From Companilactobacillus sp. (GTDB taxonomy: Bacteria > Bacillota > Bacilli > Lactobacillales > Lactobacillaceae): a stretch of 64,000 bases of DNA. Made by a program: the position numbers and the translations under genes. Under the pieces are notes generated by a model. The model had not been told where the DNA came from, did no database searches, and was given only the letters and a program-made list of their open reading frames with translations. The DNA lies in the NCBI RefSeq assembly GCF_022484265.1, contig NZ_JAKVLR010000001.1, positions 1,116,001 through 1,180,000 on the forward strand, in the 5' to 3' direction. Shown here piece by piece: positions 42,663 to 51,694 of this stretch. Numbering within the stretch: the first letter of the stretch is position 1; each line of letters starts with the position of its first letter.

Positions 42663-43646
42663 TTAGCTTAATTTTGTATATTCATCTCTGACTTCAAACA
42701 ATGAACCGATTGATTCGTCGCTTTCGATCATTTCAATAGCATCGCCGACTAATCCTGTCACTGACAAGATCGTTAACTTGTCAAATTTGCATTCTTCAGG
42801 TACCACGATCGAATCTGTAACAACAATCTCTTCAAGATCAGAATTTTGCAATCTTTCAGTTGCACGTTCTGAGAAGATTGGATGAGTAGCTGCACCAATA
42901 ACACGAGTTGCACCAGCAACCTTAAGTGCGTGAGCACTGTTGATCATTCTAGTACCAGTATCGATCAAGTCATCAACAATAACGCAAACCTTACCGTCGA
43001 CCTCACCGATGATATTAGGAACAACATCATCAACTTCAGTTGAACGTTGATCAACAATAGCAATTTGTGAACCAAATACTTCAGCTAAGGCTCTAGCACG
43101 CTTAGTTGAGTTGTGATCAGGAGCAACGAAAACAACGTCATCAGCTGGTTCCGAAATAGTGTCACGGAAGTAACTGGCAAAAATTGGCATTGCACGCAAG
43201 TGATCAACAGGGATATCAAAGAATCCTTGAATTTGTTCAGCATGCATATCTAGTGCAATAACACGGTCAACCTTACCCATTTCCAACATATTAGCAAAAA
43301 GCTTAGCTGAAATAGGTTCTCTGGCACGTGACTTTCTATCTGAACGTGTATAAGCGAAATATGGCAATACACACGTAATTTGATGTGTGCTGGCTCTTCG
43401 AAGAGCATCAACAGCAATCATTAATTCCATAAAATTATCATTCACAGGATCTGAAACAGAATGAATAATATAAACATCCTTACCACGGATACTTTCGTTG
43501 ATCTGGATATTGATTTCTCCGTCGCTAAAGTGAGAAACAGAGGCATCTAGCAATGGGATTCCCATATATTTAGAAATACGTTCTGCAACTGGCTTGTTTC
43601 CATTTAAAGCTAGTAAAGCAATTTTATCTAATGGCTTATTAGACAT
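42663..43646 (-). CDS. prs: Ribose-phosphate pyrophosphokinase
   Basis: A 327-residue enzyme that makes PRPP from ribose-5-phosphate and ATP for nucleotide, His and Trp synthesis. It carries YFAYTRSDRKSRAREPISAK (the ATP/flexible loop region), DMHAEQIQGFFDIPVDHL, and the PRPP loop VIVDDLIDTGTRM. I chose ATG 43646 after GGAGG. Lactobacilli often have two prs genes; this may be the second. It is downstream of a DUF1694 gene on the same strand. Confidence 0.93.
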   Translation of the reverse strand: MSNKPLDKIALLALNGNKPVAERISKYMGIPLLDASVSHFSDGEINIQINESIRGKDVYIIHSVSDPVNDNFMELMIAVDALRRASTHQITCVLPYFAYTRSDRKSRAREPISAKLFANMLEMGKVDRVIALDMHAEQIQGFFDIPVDHLRAMPIFASYFRDTISEPADDVVFVAPDHNSTKRARALAEVFGSQIAIVDQRSTEVDDVVPNIIGEVDGKVCVIVDDLIDTGTRMINSAHALKVAGATRVIGAATHPIFSERATERLQNSDLEEIVVTDSIVVPEECKFDKLTILSVTGLVGDAIEMIESDESIGSLFEVRDEYTKLS

Positions 43647-43664
43647 ATTTTCCTCCAAAAAAAA

Positions 43665-44045
43665 TTATAGAATTACAGGTGAATTGATTGGCTTACTTTC
43701 ATCTGCTATGACTAAACCCATATCACTGTCAGTAACTTTCTTACGACCATTTCGAACAGGTGCTGACATAACGATGGTAAACTTATACTTCAATTTTACA
43801 CTTAATTTAAGATATTCGTCCATTAAATAACTATCAATTTTACCATTTAGATATAAATGATATGATGGATACCTTTTCATTACGGTTTCAACCGTTTTCA
43901 CGTTATCTAAATTTTTTATTTGAGCTACCGTTAACGCAATCGCCACACGTTCAGCAAAATTTCCCAAAAATTTATTTTGTTCATCGGGCTTAACTTGCGG
44001 TTTCCCAAAGATATTCTTCTTAATGTAGTCTTCGACACTACTCAT
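43665..44045 (-). CDS. DUF1694 (YueI-family) protein
   Basis: A 126-residue cytosolic protein. The YueI-like pattern is EEQNKFLGNFAERV-type sequence (here DEQNKFLGNFAERVAIALTV) followed by YHLYLNGKIDSYLMDEYLKL. Function unknown; some relatives are reported as stress-linked. It starts after GGGGTG and ends 18 bases before prs starts, so the two are co-transcribed. Confidence 0.85.
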   Translation of the reverse strand: MSSVEDYIKKNIFGKPQVKPDEQNKFLGNFAERVAIALTVAQIKNLDNVKTVETVMKRYPSYHLYLNGKIDSYLMDEYLKLSVKLKYKFTIVMSAPVRNGRKKVTDSDMGLVIADESKPINSPVIL

Positions 44046-44131
44046 ATGGCACCCCTTTCAAAAATTTTTAAATAGCTACCCGAAAAGTCTAATAAAATGT
44101 ATAATTAAATTAACGAAAGGATGTGTTGGTC

Positions 44132-44371
44132 ATGGATGAAATGGTATTTTTCAATCCGGGAGACGCAATTGCAAACTCACGTGATTTCGGGGAGGCAGTT
44201 CGTGGCGCTCAAATATACAAAGCAAAAGATCCTTATGAATCATCCTTAATTATCGCTGAAGATGCGACAAATAAAAAGAGCTTTGCAGTATATTTTGCTT
44301 CCGACGAAAAGAGTGACGTAAAAGATACTGACAAAAGCGTTGTTCCTTATCATATTAAGAAGAAACTCTAA
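44132..44371 (+). CDS. Small unknown cytosolic protein
   Basis: A 79-residue soluble protein (MDEMVFFNPGDAIANSRDFG at the start) without a family I recognise. It is charged with no membrane segment. The start is uncertain: ATG 44132 is 11 bases after AAAGG, and GTG 44123 or ATG 44141 are alternatives. It has a good terminator, so I treat it as a real gene. Confidence 0.6.
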   Translation: MDEMVFFNPGDAIANSRDFGEAVRGAQIYKAKDPYESSLIIAEDATNKKSFAVYFASDEKSDVKDTDKSVVPYHIKKKL

Positions 44372-44377
44372 AAAAAT

Positions 44378-44402
44378 GAGACCGTTAGGTCTCTTTTTTT
44401 AT
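44378..44402. terminator. Terminator between convergent genes
   Basis: GAGACC pairs with GGTCTC around four bases, with T and A runs on both sides. Confidence 0.8.
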
Positions 44403-45256
44403 ACAAATTTTGAGATTGCTCCGTATAATTGGGCTTTATCTGTTAACTTAGCAATTTTTAACTCGGTTTGGAAAAGTCCCTTTGGAATCAATTGACTCAT
44501 TTGCTTTCTCAAAATATCTAATAGGAATTCGCCTTGTTGCGACACCGCTCCACCAATGACGAGTATTTCGGGATCAAATAGCAAGACTACTTCAGCTAAT
44601 CCTCGAGCGACTTCATAAGCCCAATTTTCGATAACAGCTAAATAGTGCTCATCATTTTGTTTAGCTTTTTCAAAAGCATCGATCACGCTGATGCCATCGG
44701 ATTTTAAACTATCTTCCAAGGCTAAAGTTGAGGCACGTTGTTCAAAATAAGTCTTTGATTCTTGGTCATACAAAATATATCCTATTGAATTAGCGTATGA
44801 ATGAGTCCCACTGTCTAATTTTCCATCTAATAAGTAAGCTCCACCGATTCCAGTTCCCAAGGCCACGCAATAAGCTGTCTCCACATTCTTAGCCACGCCA
44901 TCGACGGTTTCTCCTAAAAGTGCTGCATCAACATCATTGACTACAAAGACTGGCAAATTAGTTTCCTCTGCCAATTTTTCTTGGATCGGGGTTCCTTGAT
45001 AACCAGGGATAGTTGGTCCTGCATATAGTATTCCCCCGTCTGCGCCGACAATTCCAGCTGTACTGACTCCGATGGCATCAATTTGGTAATTGCCTTGAAA
45101 TTCAGCTGCAATATCCAACAGCTCATTTAAAATGTGGCCATCCTTGTTTTGTTCGGTGGCAACTTTTCCGGTATGAGAAAGATTTAATTGCTCATCTACT
45201 AAAGCATATTTAATAGTGGTGCCGCCAATGTCAAAGGCTAAGAATTGTTTTGACAT
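44399..45256 (-). CDS. ROK-family sugar kinase, probable ManNAc kinase
   Basis: A 285-residue ATP-dependent kinase. It shows LAFDIGGTTIKYALVD (phosphate loop), VNDVDAALLGE (catalytic aspartate region) and ALGTGIGGAYLLDGKLD. The context with nanE and nanA suggests N-acetylmannosamine as substrate (a NanK role). Oddly, the zinc motif CxCGxxGC and the preceding GEIGH of most ROK kinases are absent: the region reads NSIGYILYDQESKTYFEQ. It is divergent from the RpiR gene. Confidence 0.82.
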   Translation of the reverse strand: MSKQFLAFDIGGTTIKYALVDEQLNLSHTGKVATEQNKDGHILNELLDIAAEFQGNYQIDAIGVSTAGIVGADGGILYAGPTIPGYQGTPIQEKLAEETNLPVFVVNDVDAALLGETVDGVAKNVETAYCVALGTGIGGAYLLDGKLDSGTHSYANSIGYILYDQESKTYFEQRASTLALEDSLKSDGISVIDAFEKAKQNDEHYLAVIENWAYEVARGLAEVVLLFDPEILVIGGAVSQQGEFLLDILRKQMSQLIPKGLFQTELKIAKLTDKAQLYGAISKFV

Positions 45257-45345
45257 AATTATTTCCCCGTTTCAGTAATTATTATTGTATTTTGTTAACA
45301 TAATATTTATTATTGTAGCTAAAGAAGTATAAGGAGTGCAATATC

Positions 45346-46167
45346 ATGACCATTTTGAAGAAAATTGAAGAAGATTTACCAACGCTTTCACGTCAAGAAC
45401 GCAAAGTCGCTTTGCAGATCATTCAAAATCCTCAAGAAGTTCAGCAAATGAATATCACGACCTTAGCTAGTAAGGTTGAGGTCAGTAATGCCACCATCAC
45501 CCGCTTTGTTAAAAAAATGGACTGCCATGACTTTTACGAATTAAAATTGAAGCTAGCCAGCGATCGACCTAACCAATCTAAAGAGATCAGTAAAGGATCG
45601 ATTGCCGATGAAGTATTTACTTTTTACAAAAACGTCCTTGGAGACACCGCTGAAAGAATCGACCTGGATGAATTGCGAAAAATCGTTGACGTTATCTCAA
45701 ATTGTCGGAGAATTTATGTCTTCGGTATCGGAAGTTCCGGCTACACCGCTCAAGAAATGGCTCAACGTTTAATCAGAATGGGCATTGCCGCCTATCCAAT
45801 GACTGAAAGCCACATCATGTACATCACCAGTGGAATCATCAATAAAGACGACGTCATCTTGGCTCTGTCGACTTCTGGAAGCACGACTGATTTGAATAAA
45901 GCTGCCTCATTAGCCCAAGTCAATGGTGCAAAGGTCATCGGAATCACAGGTGTTGAAAAAAGCCGACTGTTTGAATTATGCGATTATCCAGTTCTCGTTA
46001 AGAACAGTGATTTCATCGATAACACACACTTCGTGAACTCTCAATTTGCCATTACTTACGTTCTCGATATTATCACGACTCTGCTTTTAGAAAACGATAC
46101 CTTCAGCAAACGTCTCAGTCACACTGTCGAGATCGTGATGGACAATAAATTTAGAAATAATAACTAA
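45346..46167 (+). CDS. RpiR-family regulator of the sialic-acid genes
   Basis: A 273-residue regulator with an N-terminal HTH (TTLASKVEVSNATITRFVKK) and a SIS domain (RIYVFGIGSSGYTAQEMAQR, then DVILALSTSGSTTDLNKAAS). Regulators of this type control nan genes in Gram-positives, with ManNAc-6-P or GlcNAc-6-P as likely effector. It sits among nan genes, so this role is likely. It starts after AAGGAG. Confidence 0.87.
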   Translation: MTILKKIEEDLPTLSRQERKVALQIIQNPQEVQQMNITTLASKVEVSNATITRFVKKMDCHDFYELKLKLASDRPNQSKEISKGSIADEVFTFYKNVLGDTAERIDLDELRKIVDVISNCRRIYVFGIGSSGYTAQEMAQRLIRMGIAAYPMTESHIMYITSGIINKDDVILALSTSGSTTDLNKAASLAQVNGAKVIGITGVEKSRLFELCDYPVLVKNSDFIDNTHFVNSQFAITYVLDIITTLLLENDTFSKRLSHTVEIVMDNKFRNNN

Positions 46168-46202
46168 AAAACTCAGGAGAACTTAATCTCCTGAGTTTTT
46201 TT
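46166..46202. terminator. Terminator between RpiR gene and nanE
   Basis: AAACTCAGGAGA pairs with TCTCCTGAGTTT, with A and T runs on both sides; works for both convergent genes. Confidence 0.85.
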
Positions 46203-46902
46203 AGGCTTTAATTGCATTAACAGTATTGATAAATTTTGAAGCGATCTCCAATGGACGTGTGATTGCTCCACCTACGACCACTGCGTGACAACCCAATTCA
46301 ATGCAACGACGAGCTTTTTCAGGAGTATCGACTTTACCTTCAGCGATTACTGGAACGTTTGAAGTTTGTAGTACTTGTTTCAAGTATTCAAAATCGTTAT
46401 CGGCAACGTTCATCCCTGTTGTATCAGGAGTATAGCCGTGCATGGTTGTTCCGACGATGTCGAATCCTAATTCATTAGCTTCTTCAACATTTTCTAAAGT
46501 TGCCGTGTCTGCCATCAATAATGTGTCAGGAAATTCTTCCCGCATTTGAGCGACGATGTCGGCTAATTTTTCGTCATGAGGACGTTTTTGACCTGTCACG
46601 TCACAGGCAACAACTTCTGCACCCGTGCTGGCAACGGCACGCATCTCCTTAATAGTTGGCGTGATGTAAACTGGCGAATCATCGTAATCAACTTTATCAA
46701 GTCCGATGATTGGCAAACCAGTCTCATCTTGGATAGCCTGAATATCCACGACTGAATTACATCTGATAGCAACTGATCCAGCTTCTTTAGCAGCACGTGC
46801 CATGCGCGACATAATAAACGAACTATGTAGCGGTTCGTTTGGCAATGCTTGGCAAGATACGATCAAGTGCCCTTTGACAGTTTCTAAAAATTTGTTTTCC
46901 AT
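46201..46902 (-). CDS. nanE: N-acetylmannosamine-6-phosphate 2-epimerase
   Basis: A 233-residue TIM-barrel enzyme converting ManNAc-6-P to GlcNAc-6-P. It begins KGHLIVSCQALPNEPLHSSF and contains GSVAIRCNSVVDIQAIQ, LMADTATLENVEEANELG, and a phosphate site near CHAVVVGGAITRP. It begins one base after the nanA stop, with only a weak ribosome site, so translation is probably coupled to nanA. Confidence 0.93.
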   Translation of the reverse strand: MENKFLETVKGHLIVSCQALPNEPLHSSFIMSRMARAAKEAGSVAIRCNSVVDIQAIQDETGLPIIGLDKVDYDDSPVYITPTIKEMRAVASTGAEVVACDVTGQKRPHDEKLADIVAQMREEFPDTLLMADTATLENVEEANELGFDIVGTTMHGYTPDTTGMNVADNDFEYLKQVLQTSNVPVIAEGKVDTPEKARRCIELGCHAVVVGGAITRPLEIASKFINTVNAIKA

Positions 46903-46903
46903 A

Positions 46904-47788
46904 TTATTTCACTTCTTCAGTTTGAAAGTAGTCTTGATAAATCTTCTTTGCTCCAGCAATCATTTCTGGAGTTGGTTTTGCCATTGGTGCCTTTGTAACT
47001 CCGGCGTTAACACCCATTTCCTTGAAGACAAGTTTGAGTGATGGATAAATATCATTAGCAATCAATGCTGTGATTGCATCGTTACTTACTTTTTGCAATT
47101 CTCTAGCAGTGTCGATGTCGCCTGCTTCAAAGGCATCCATTTCGGCTCTAACACGTGGTGCATTCAAGTTGTATGTTGAACCAATTGCACCATCAACATT
47201 AAGTGCTAAGGCTGGCAAGAGCATTTCGTCAAATCCTGACAAGATCAATTTGTCTGGGAAACGATTGCGAACTCTTTCTAATAGATAGAAGTCAGCATTT
47301 GTATACTTGATACCGATGATCTTTGGATTTTCGAATAGTTCAGCAAATTGATCGATTGATAAACCAACACCAGTTAGAGCTGGAATTGAATAGATGATCA
47401 ACTTGTTATCAACGTCTTTAACAATTTCGTTGTAGTAATCTTTGATTTGTTCAAATGAGTATTTATAGTAGAAAGGAGTAACAGCTGAGATCTTAGGATA
47501 GCCAAGATCTGTTACATATTTTGCCAAAGCTTTAGATTCGTTAAGATCAAGCGAACCAACTTGAGCAATTAAATCAACATCGTTTTTTGCTTCATCCATA
47601 GCAATTTTGAAAATATCGCGTTTTTGTTCTGGACTCATTAAGAAGTTTTCACCAGTACTACCACCAACGTACAAACCATCAACTTTATTAACGTCAATGT
47701 TGTAACGGATCATTTCGCGTGTCCCAGCTTCATTGATAGTTCCGTCTTCGTTAAATGCAGTCATTAATGCAGAATATAATTTTTTCAT
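46904..47788 (-). CDS. nanA: N-acetylneuraminate lyase
   Basis: A 294-residue class I aldolase that splits sialic acid into ManNAc and pyruvate. It shows VGGSTGENFLMSPEQKRDIF (the GGSTGE pyruvate site), SAVTPFYYKYS (tyrosine), and the Schiff-base lysine in KIIGIKYTNADF. I chose ATG 47788 after GAGG. It heads the minus-strand nanA-nanE operon; a perfect palindrome lies about 100 bases upstream. Confidence 0.94.
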   Translation of the reverse strand: MKKLYSALMTAFNEDGTINEAGTREMIRYNIDVNKVDGLYVGGSTGENFLMSPEQKRDIFKIAMDEAKNDVDLIAQVGSLDLNESKALAKYVTDLGYPKISAVTPFYYKYSFEQIKDYYNEIVKDVDNKLIIYSIPALTGVGLSIDQFAELFENPKIIGIKYTNADFYLLERVRNRFPDKLILSGFDEMLLPALALNVDGAIGSTYNLNAPRVRAEMDAFEAGDIDTARELQKVSNDAITALIANDIYPSLKLVFKEMGVNAGVTKAPMAKPTPEMIAGAKKIYQDYFQTEEVK

Positions 47789-47887
47789 GTTAAACCTCGA
47801 TATATGATTTTTATTTTGTAATAGTTTCCAATCCCCTACCGCTGCCATTAATGTACAATACAATAATTAATATTTCAATCCCATTTT

Positions 47888-47904
47888 ACGATAATTATTA
47901 TCGT
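47888..47904. promoter_or_regulatory. 17-bp palindrome upstream of nanA
   Basis: ACGATAATTATTATCGT is a perfect palindrome with a one-base centre. It lies between nanA and the divergent 48214 operon, where the RpiR regulator would be expected to bind. The link is inferred. Confidence 0.5.
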
Positions 47905-48075
47905 TATCAGCTGTACATCCTGATGTATGTGCAATGTGTCACAATAAAATATTTTTTTAAGTTTAAATTCTCGAAATACGGTCAAATAAAACCGGTCTGA
48001 AAGCTTTTTGCTGACAATAATAGGAAGTCTTCCGTTAATTATTTTCATTAAACCAAAATATTTGTAAAAAATATC

Positions 48076-48089
48076 AGAAAACGTTTACA
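48076..48089 (+). promoter_or_regulatory. cre-like CcpA site at the 48214 operon
   Basis: AGAAAACGTTTACA matches TGWAANCGNTNWCA except at the first base. It overlaps the promoter -35, so CcpA would block transcription on preferred sugar. Confidence 0.65.
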
Positions 48090-48112
48090 TTCGAATTTTT
48101 ACATGCTATATT
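48084..48112 (+). promoter_or_regulatory. Promoter of the 48214 operon
   Basis: TTTACA and TATATT with a 17-base spacer. The start would be near 48119, giving a leader of about 95 bases with a terminator hairpin. Confidence 0.65.
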
Positions 48113-48143
48113 GTTCAACGTAATAGTTACTCCAATCATTCTA

Positions 48144-48192
48144 ACCGCTACCGAAGGTGCCTTTTGGCGCATCCTTTGGTGACGGTTTTTTT
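48144..48192 (+). terminator. Terminator hairpin in the leader of the 48214 operon
   Basis: ACCGCTACCGAAGG pairs imperfectly with CCTTTGGTGACGGT around a GC-containing loop and is followed by seven T, all between the promoter and the ribosome site. It may be a conditional attenuator. Confidence 0.7.
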
Positions 48193-48213
48193 GTTTGAGA
48201 GGTGGAAAAAATA

Positions 48214-48960
48214 ATGAATGTATCGATTAACACGGCTGTGTTTCTCCACAATATTGAAGCTGGAGAAAGTCAGCTGGATTGTTTAAAGAGATTATCTGGT
48301 TCTTCAATCGACAACATCGAAGTTCGTGGGGAAATGTTCGATGACGATACGAAAGATGAAGAATTAAAACGAATCAACCTGCTCTGTGCAGATAACGATT
48401 GGAAATTCTTTTATTCAGTTCCAGAACAACTTTTTAATACTAATGAAATCAATTCAAATTTAAGTGCTCATTTAGAAATGGCTGATAAATATCACATTGA
48501 TCATTTAAAAATCAGCTTGGGCAATATGAGTCAGATCACGGAAAATCAACTGGTCGATTTAAAACGATTATTAGATCAACACACCGTTAAAGTTACGATT
48601 GAAAATCAACCTAATGATGACGGTATTGTCGATGTTGTTCAAAAGTCGTTAGCAAAATTGAAAAACTTCGACATCCCGCTCGGCTACACCTACGATGCTG
48701 GAAATTGGTATTGGATCTTTGAAACGCCAACTGATGCTTTTAATCACGTTAAAAACTACATCAGCGTCTTTCATCTAAAAGATATCAAACGCAAACAAAC
48801 AGTTATGTTGGACGATGGTGCCACCGACTGGCGGACGATCGTAAAACAATTAAAAGACGACACACCTATTTTCTTGGAATATGACATCCCTGATAACATG
48901 CTTCAAAACCAAATCGATTTAGTCAACGAACTAATCAACGACAGTGTTGTTGAAGTATGA
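48214..48960 (+). CDS. Sugar phosphate isomerase/epimerase, TIM-barrel type
   Basis: A 248-residue xylose-isomerase-like barrel. It shows HIDHLKISLGNM, VTIENQPNDDGIVDVVQKSL, LGYTYDAGNWYWIFE and VFHLKDIKRK, the metal-site strands of this superfamily. The substrate is unknown; the position at the head of a transport operon suggests processing of a sialic acid or its derivative. ATG 48214 follows GAGAGGTGG. It overlaps the next gene by four bases (ATGA). Confidence 0.8.
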   Translation: MNVSINTAVFLHNIEAGESQLDCLKRLSGSSIDNIEVRGEMFDDDTKDEELKRINLLCADNDWKFFYSVPEQLFNTNEINSNLSAHLEMADKYHIDHLKISLGNMSQITENQLVDLKRLLDQHTVKVTIENQPNDDGIVDVVQKSLAKLKNFDIPLGYTYDAGNWYWIFETPTDAFNHVKNYISVFHLKDIKRKQTVMLDDGATDWRTIVKQLKDDTPIFLEYDIPDNMLQNQIDLVNELINDSVVEV

Positions 48961-50162
48961 GCTACTTAGTTCAATTAGTTATCATTTTAATTCTGACTAA
49001 AATTGGTGCGCATTTATCAAACATGTTGAATTTTCCCAGCGTGATCGGTGAATTATTGGTCGGTGTTGTCGCTGGACCGGCCGTGTTAAATATCTTAACG
49101 GGTACGACCTTCATTCAATATTTTTCCGAAATCGGCGTAATTGTCTTGATGTTTATCGCCGGACTTGAAGGCGATCTACACTTGCTAATGAAATTTTGGA
49201 AACCAGCCTTAACGGTTGCCATATTGGGAGTTATCTTCCCAACTATCACGGCTGCTGGGCTATGTGCTTTATTCTTTGGTTTCAAATGGACCACTGCCAT
49301 CTTTATCGGCTTAGTCTTAAGTGCCACTTCTGTCAGCATTTCCGTTCAAGTGTTGAAAGAGATGGGCAAGATGAATACCAAAGAAGGTGCAATTATCTTA
49401 GGCGCTGCGGTAGCTGACGATATCATCTGCGTTATTTTGCTTGGTATCTGCGTAGCCTTCTTTGGCTCAGCTGCCAGCAGCAATCAGCCATTATGGTTGA
49501 TGATCTCCACTAAGTTATTGTTCTTCGTCTTGATGCTAGTTTTGGGAAGATACTTTGTCCCTCGATTTATGAACTTCTTCTCTAAATTGAACACTAGCGA
49601 AAATGAAGCTACAGGTGCCGTGATCCTTTGCTTTGGTTTTGCTGCCATTGCAGTTGCTTTAGGTATGAGCGATGTCTTAGGTGCATATTTTGCCGGGATC
49701 GCCTTATCAGAAACTAAGTACCAAAAGAGTTTGGCTCAAAAAATAGAGCCGATCGGTTATGCAATCTTCATTCCAGTCTTTTTTGTCAGTATTGGACTCA
49801 ACATTACTTTCAAAGGACTCCAAAACGATATCGTCTTTATCATTGCTCTAATCGTCATCGCCATCTTAGGAAAACAAATTGGCGGTGCCCTAGGTGCAAA
49901 GATGTTTGGACTAAATTGGTCTGAATCAAATATCGTGGGCGCGGGAATGGTCTCACGTGGCGAGATGGCTTTAGTTGTCGCAAACGTAGCCTTAGGCGCT
50001 AAACTGATCGACCAAAATCACTACACAGCAATGATCTTAGTCACAGTAGTTACTACCATCATTGCTCCACTAATTTTGAAATTCTTTATTCAAAGATCGA
50101 CAAGTAATTCTGCAGTAAAAAAATCTATTAGTTCCCAATCAATTAATGAGGTGAAAATATGA
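48957..50162 (+). CDS. Cation:proton antiporter (CPA2/KefB-like)
   Basis: A 401-residue membrane protein with about 12 helices. The start LVILILTKIGAHLSNMLNFPSVIGELLVG and the core AAVADDIICVILLGICVAF are typical of CPA2 Na+/H+ or K+/H+ exchangers; no TrkA-type C-terminal domain is present. It overlaps both neighbours by four bases, so it is translated with the sugar genes. An antiporter inside a sialic-acid operon is unusual. It may balance the sodium brought in by the SSS symporter. Confidence 0.85.
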   Translation: MSYLVQLVIILILTKIGAHLSNMLNFPSVIGELLVGVVAGPAVLNILTGTTFIQYFSEIGVIVLMFIAGLEGDLHLLMKFWKPALTVAILGVIFPTITAAGLCALFFGFKWTTAIFIGLVLSATSVSISVQVLKEMGKMNTKEGAIILGAAVADDIICVILLGICVAFFGSAASSNQPLWLMISTKLLFFVLMLVLGRYFVPRFMNFFSKLNTSENEATGAVILCFGFAAIAVALGMSDVLGAYFAGIALSETKYQKSLAQKIEPIGYAIFIPVFFVSIGLNITFKGLQNDIVFIIALIVIAILGKQIGGALGAKMFGLNWSESNIVGAGMVSRGEMALVVANVALGAKLIDQNHYTAMILVTVVTTIIAPLILKFFIQRSTSNSAVKKSISSQSINEVKI

Positions 50163-51673
50163 CAAAAGTTGGTTTTGGAACGGTCAATTGGATCGTCCTA
50201 GTCGTCTATCTACTTGCAATGCTTGGCGTTGGTGTTTACTTTACGAAAAAAGCTAGTAAAAATACCGATGCTTTCTTTAAAGCCAAAAGCAGCATTCCTG
50301 CTTGGGCTGCCGGATTTAGTATTTACGCTACAACTTTAAGTGCCATTACATTTATGTCAACGCCAGAACAAGCCTATCTCAAGGACTGGGCTTACGGCGT
50401 TGGTTCACTTAGTATCATTTTGATCGTGCCATTATTGATCAAATACTATGTTCCATTTTTTAGAAAATTAAAAGTTACTACAGCTTACGAATATCTAGAA
50501 GAACGTTTTAGTCCTGTCATGCGTGTCATTGGTAGTTTACTATTCATCCTCTACCATATCGGACGTGTTGCAATCGTTATTTATCTACCAATCATCGCTA
50601 TCACGACGGTCTCTAACATCAATCCGATTTTAATCGCCTGCGTTGTCGGTGGACTATGTATCATTTATACCTTCATGGGTGGTATCGAAGGTGTTATCTG
50701 GAGCGATGTTATCCAAGGAATCTTACTTCTTGGTGGAGCTCTCTTAGTTGTTATCGTGGGTATTGTTTCTATTAAAGGTGGTTTTGGAACAGTTATCAAC
50801 GATGCCGTTACTAACCACAAGATCTTATCAAGCCAAGACTTAAACGTCGGCGACTTAACTAAGTTCATTCCATTGATCTTTGCCGGACAATTCTTCAACA
50901 CCCTTTATCAATACACTGGTAGTCAAGATGTTGTTCAACGTTACCAAACAACTGCTACTCAAAAAGAAACTAACAAATCTCTTTGGACTAACGGAATCCT
51001 TGCCTTGATCACAATCCCATTGTTCTTCGGAATGGGTACAGTTCTCTTCAGTTTCTACAAGAACACAGGCTCATTGCCACATGGATTCAATACTAGTGCT
51101 ATCGTGCCTTACTTCGTTATCACAGAGATCCCTGCTGGTGTCGCTGGTTTGGTTATCGCTGCTATCTTTGCCGCAGCTCAATCAACTATAGCTTCAAGTT
51201 TGAACGCTATTTCATCTTGTGTCGTAACAGACTTTAAGCAACGTTTCTTCGACCACAAGTTTAAAAATGTTTCTGACGTTACTTTAGCTCGTATTATCAT
51301 CATCATTACTGGACTCTTTGGGCTTGGCATGTCGATCTACTTATTGATTGGTAATGCTTCAAAGACTTGGGACTTATTCTTAACGGTTACTGGACTCTTT
51401 GGTGTTCCAATTGCTGGAATTTTCGCAGCCGGAATCTTTACCAAACGTTCAAATACATTCGGAGCCGTGATTGGATTGATTCTTTGTGTTATTGTGACAG
51501 TGTTCGTCCAACAAAACAGCGATTCATCATTGATCGTTGCTACAGTTTCATTCATCACTTCATTCGTATTCACATACATCATCAGTTTCTTTGCTCCAAA
51601 GAAATACACTCACAATATCGTCGGCTTAACAGCATCAACAGTTAACGAAAAATACGTTAAAGCTGCTAAATAA
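50159..51673 (+). CDS. SSS-family symporter, probable sialic acid transporter
   Basis: A 504-residue sodium:solute symporter with about 13 helices. It shows FFKAKSSIPAWAAGFSIYAT, FMGGIEGVIWSDVIQGILLL and AAIFAAAQSTIASSLNAISS, the sodium-binding region of SSS proteins. Sialic acid symporters of this family occur in nan loci of Gram-positives, so Neu5Ac is the likely substrate. It overlaps the antiporter gene by four bases (ATGA). Confidence 0.85.
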   Translation: MTKVGFGTVNWIVLVVYLLAMLGVGVYFTKKASKNTDAFFKAKSSIPAWAAGFSIYATTLSAITFMSTPEQAYLKDWAYGVGSLSIILIVPLLIKYYVPFFRKLKVTTAYEYLEERFSPVMRVIGSLLFILYHIGRVAIVIYLPIIAITTVSNINPILIACVVGGLCIIYTFMGGIEGVIWSDVIQGILLLGGALLVVIVGIVSIKGGFGTVINDAVTNHKILSSQDLNVGDLTKFIPLIFAGQFFNTLYQYTGSQDVVQRYQTTATQKETNKSLWTNGILALITIPLFFGMGTVLFSFYKNTGSLPHGFNTSAIVPYFVITEIPAGVAGLVIAAIFAAAQSTIASSLNAISSCVVTDFKQRFFDHKFKNVSDVTLARIIIIITGLFGLGMSIYLLIGNASKTWDLFLTVTGLFGVPIAGIFAAGIFTKRSNTFGAVIGLILCVIVTVFVQQNSDSSLIVATVSFITSFVFTYIISFFAPKKYTHNIVGLTASTVNEKYVKAAK

Positions 51674-51694
51674 TTTTTGAAAGAAGCGATTACC

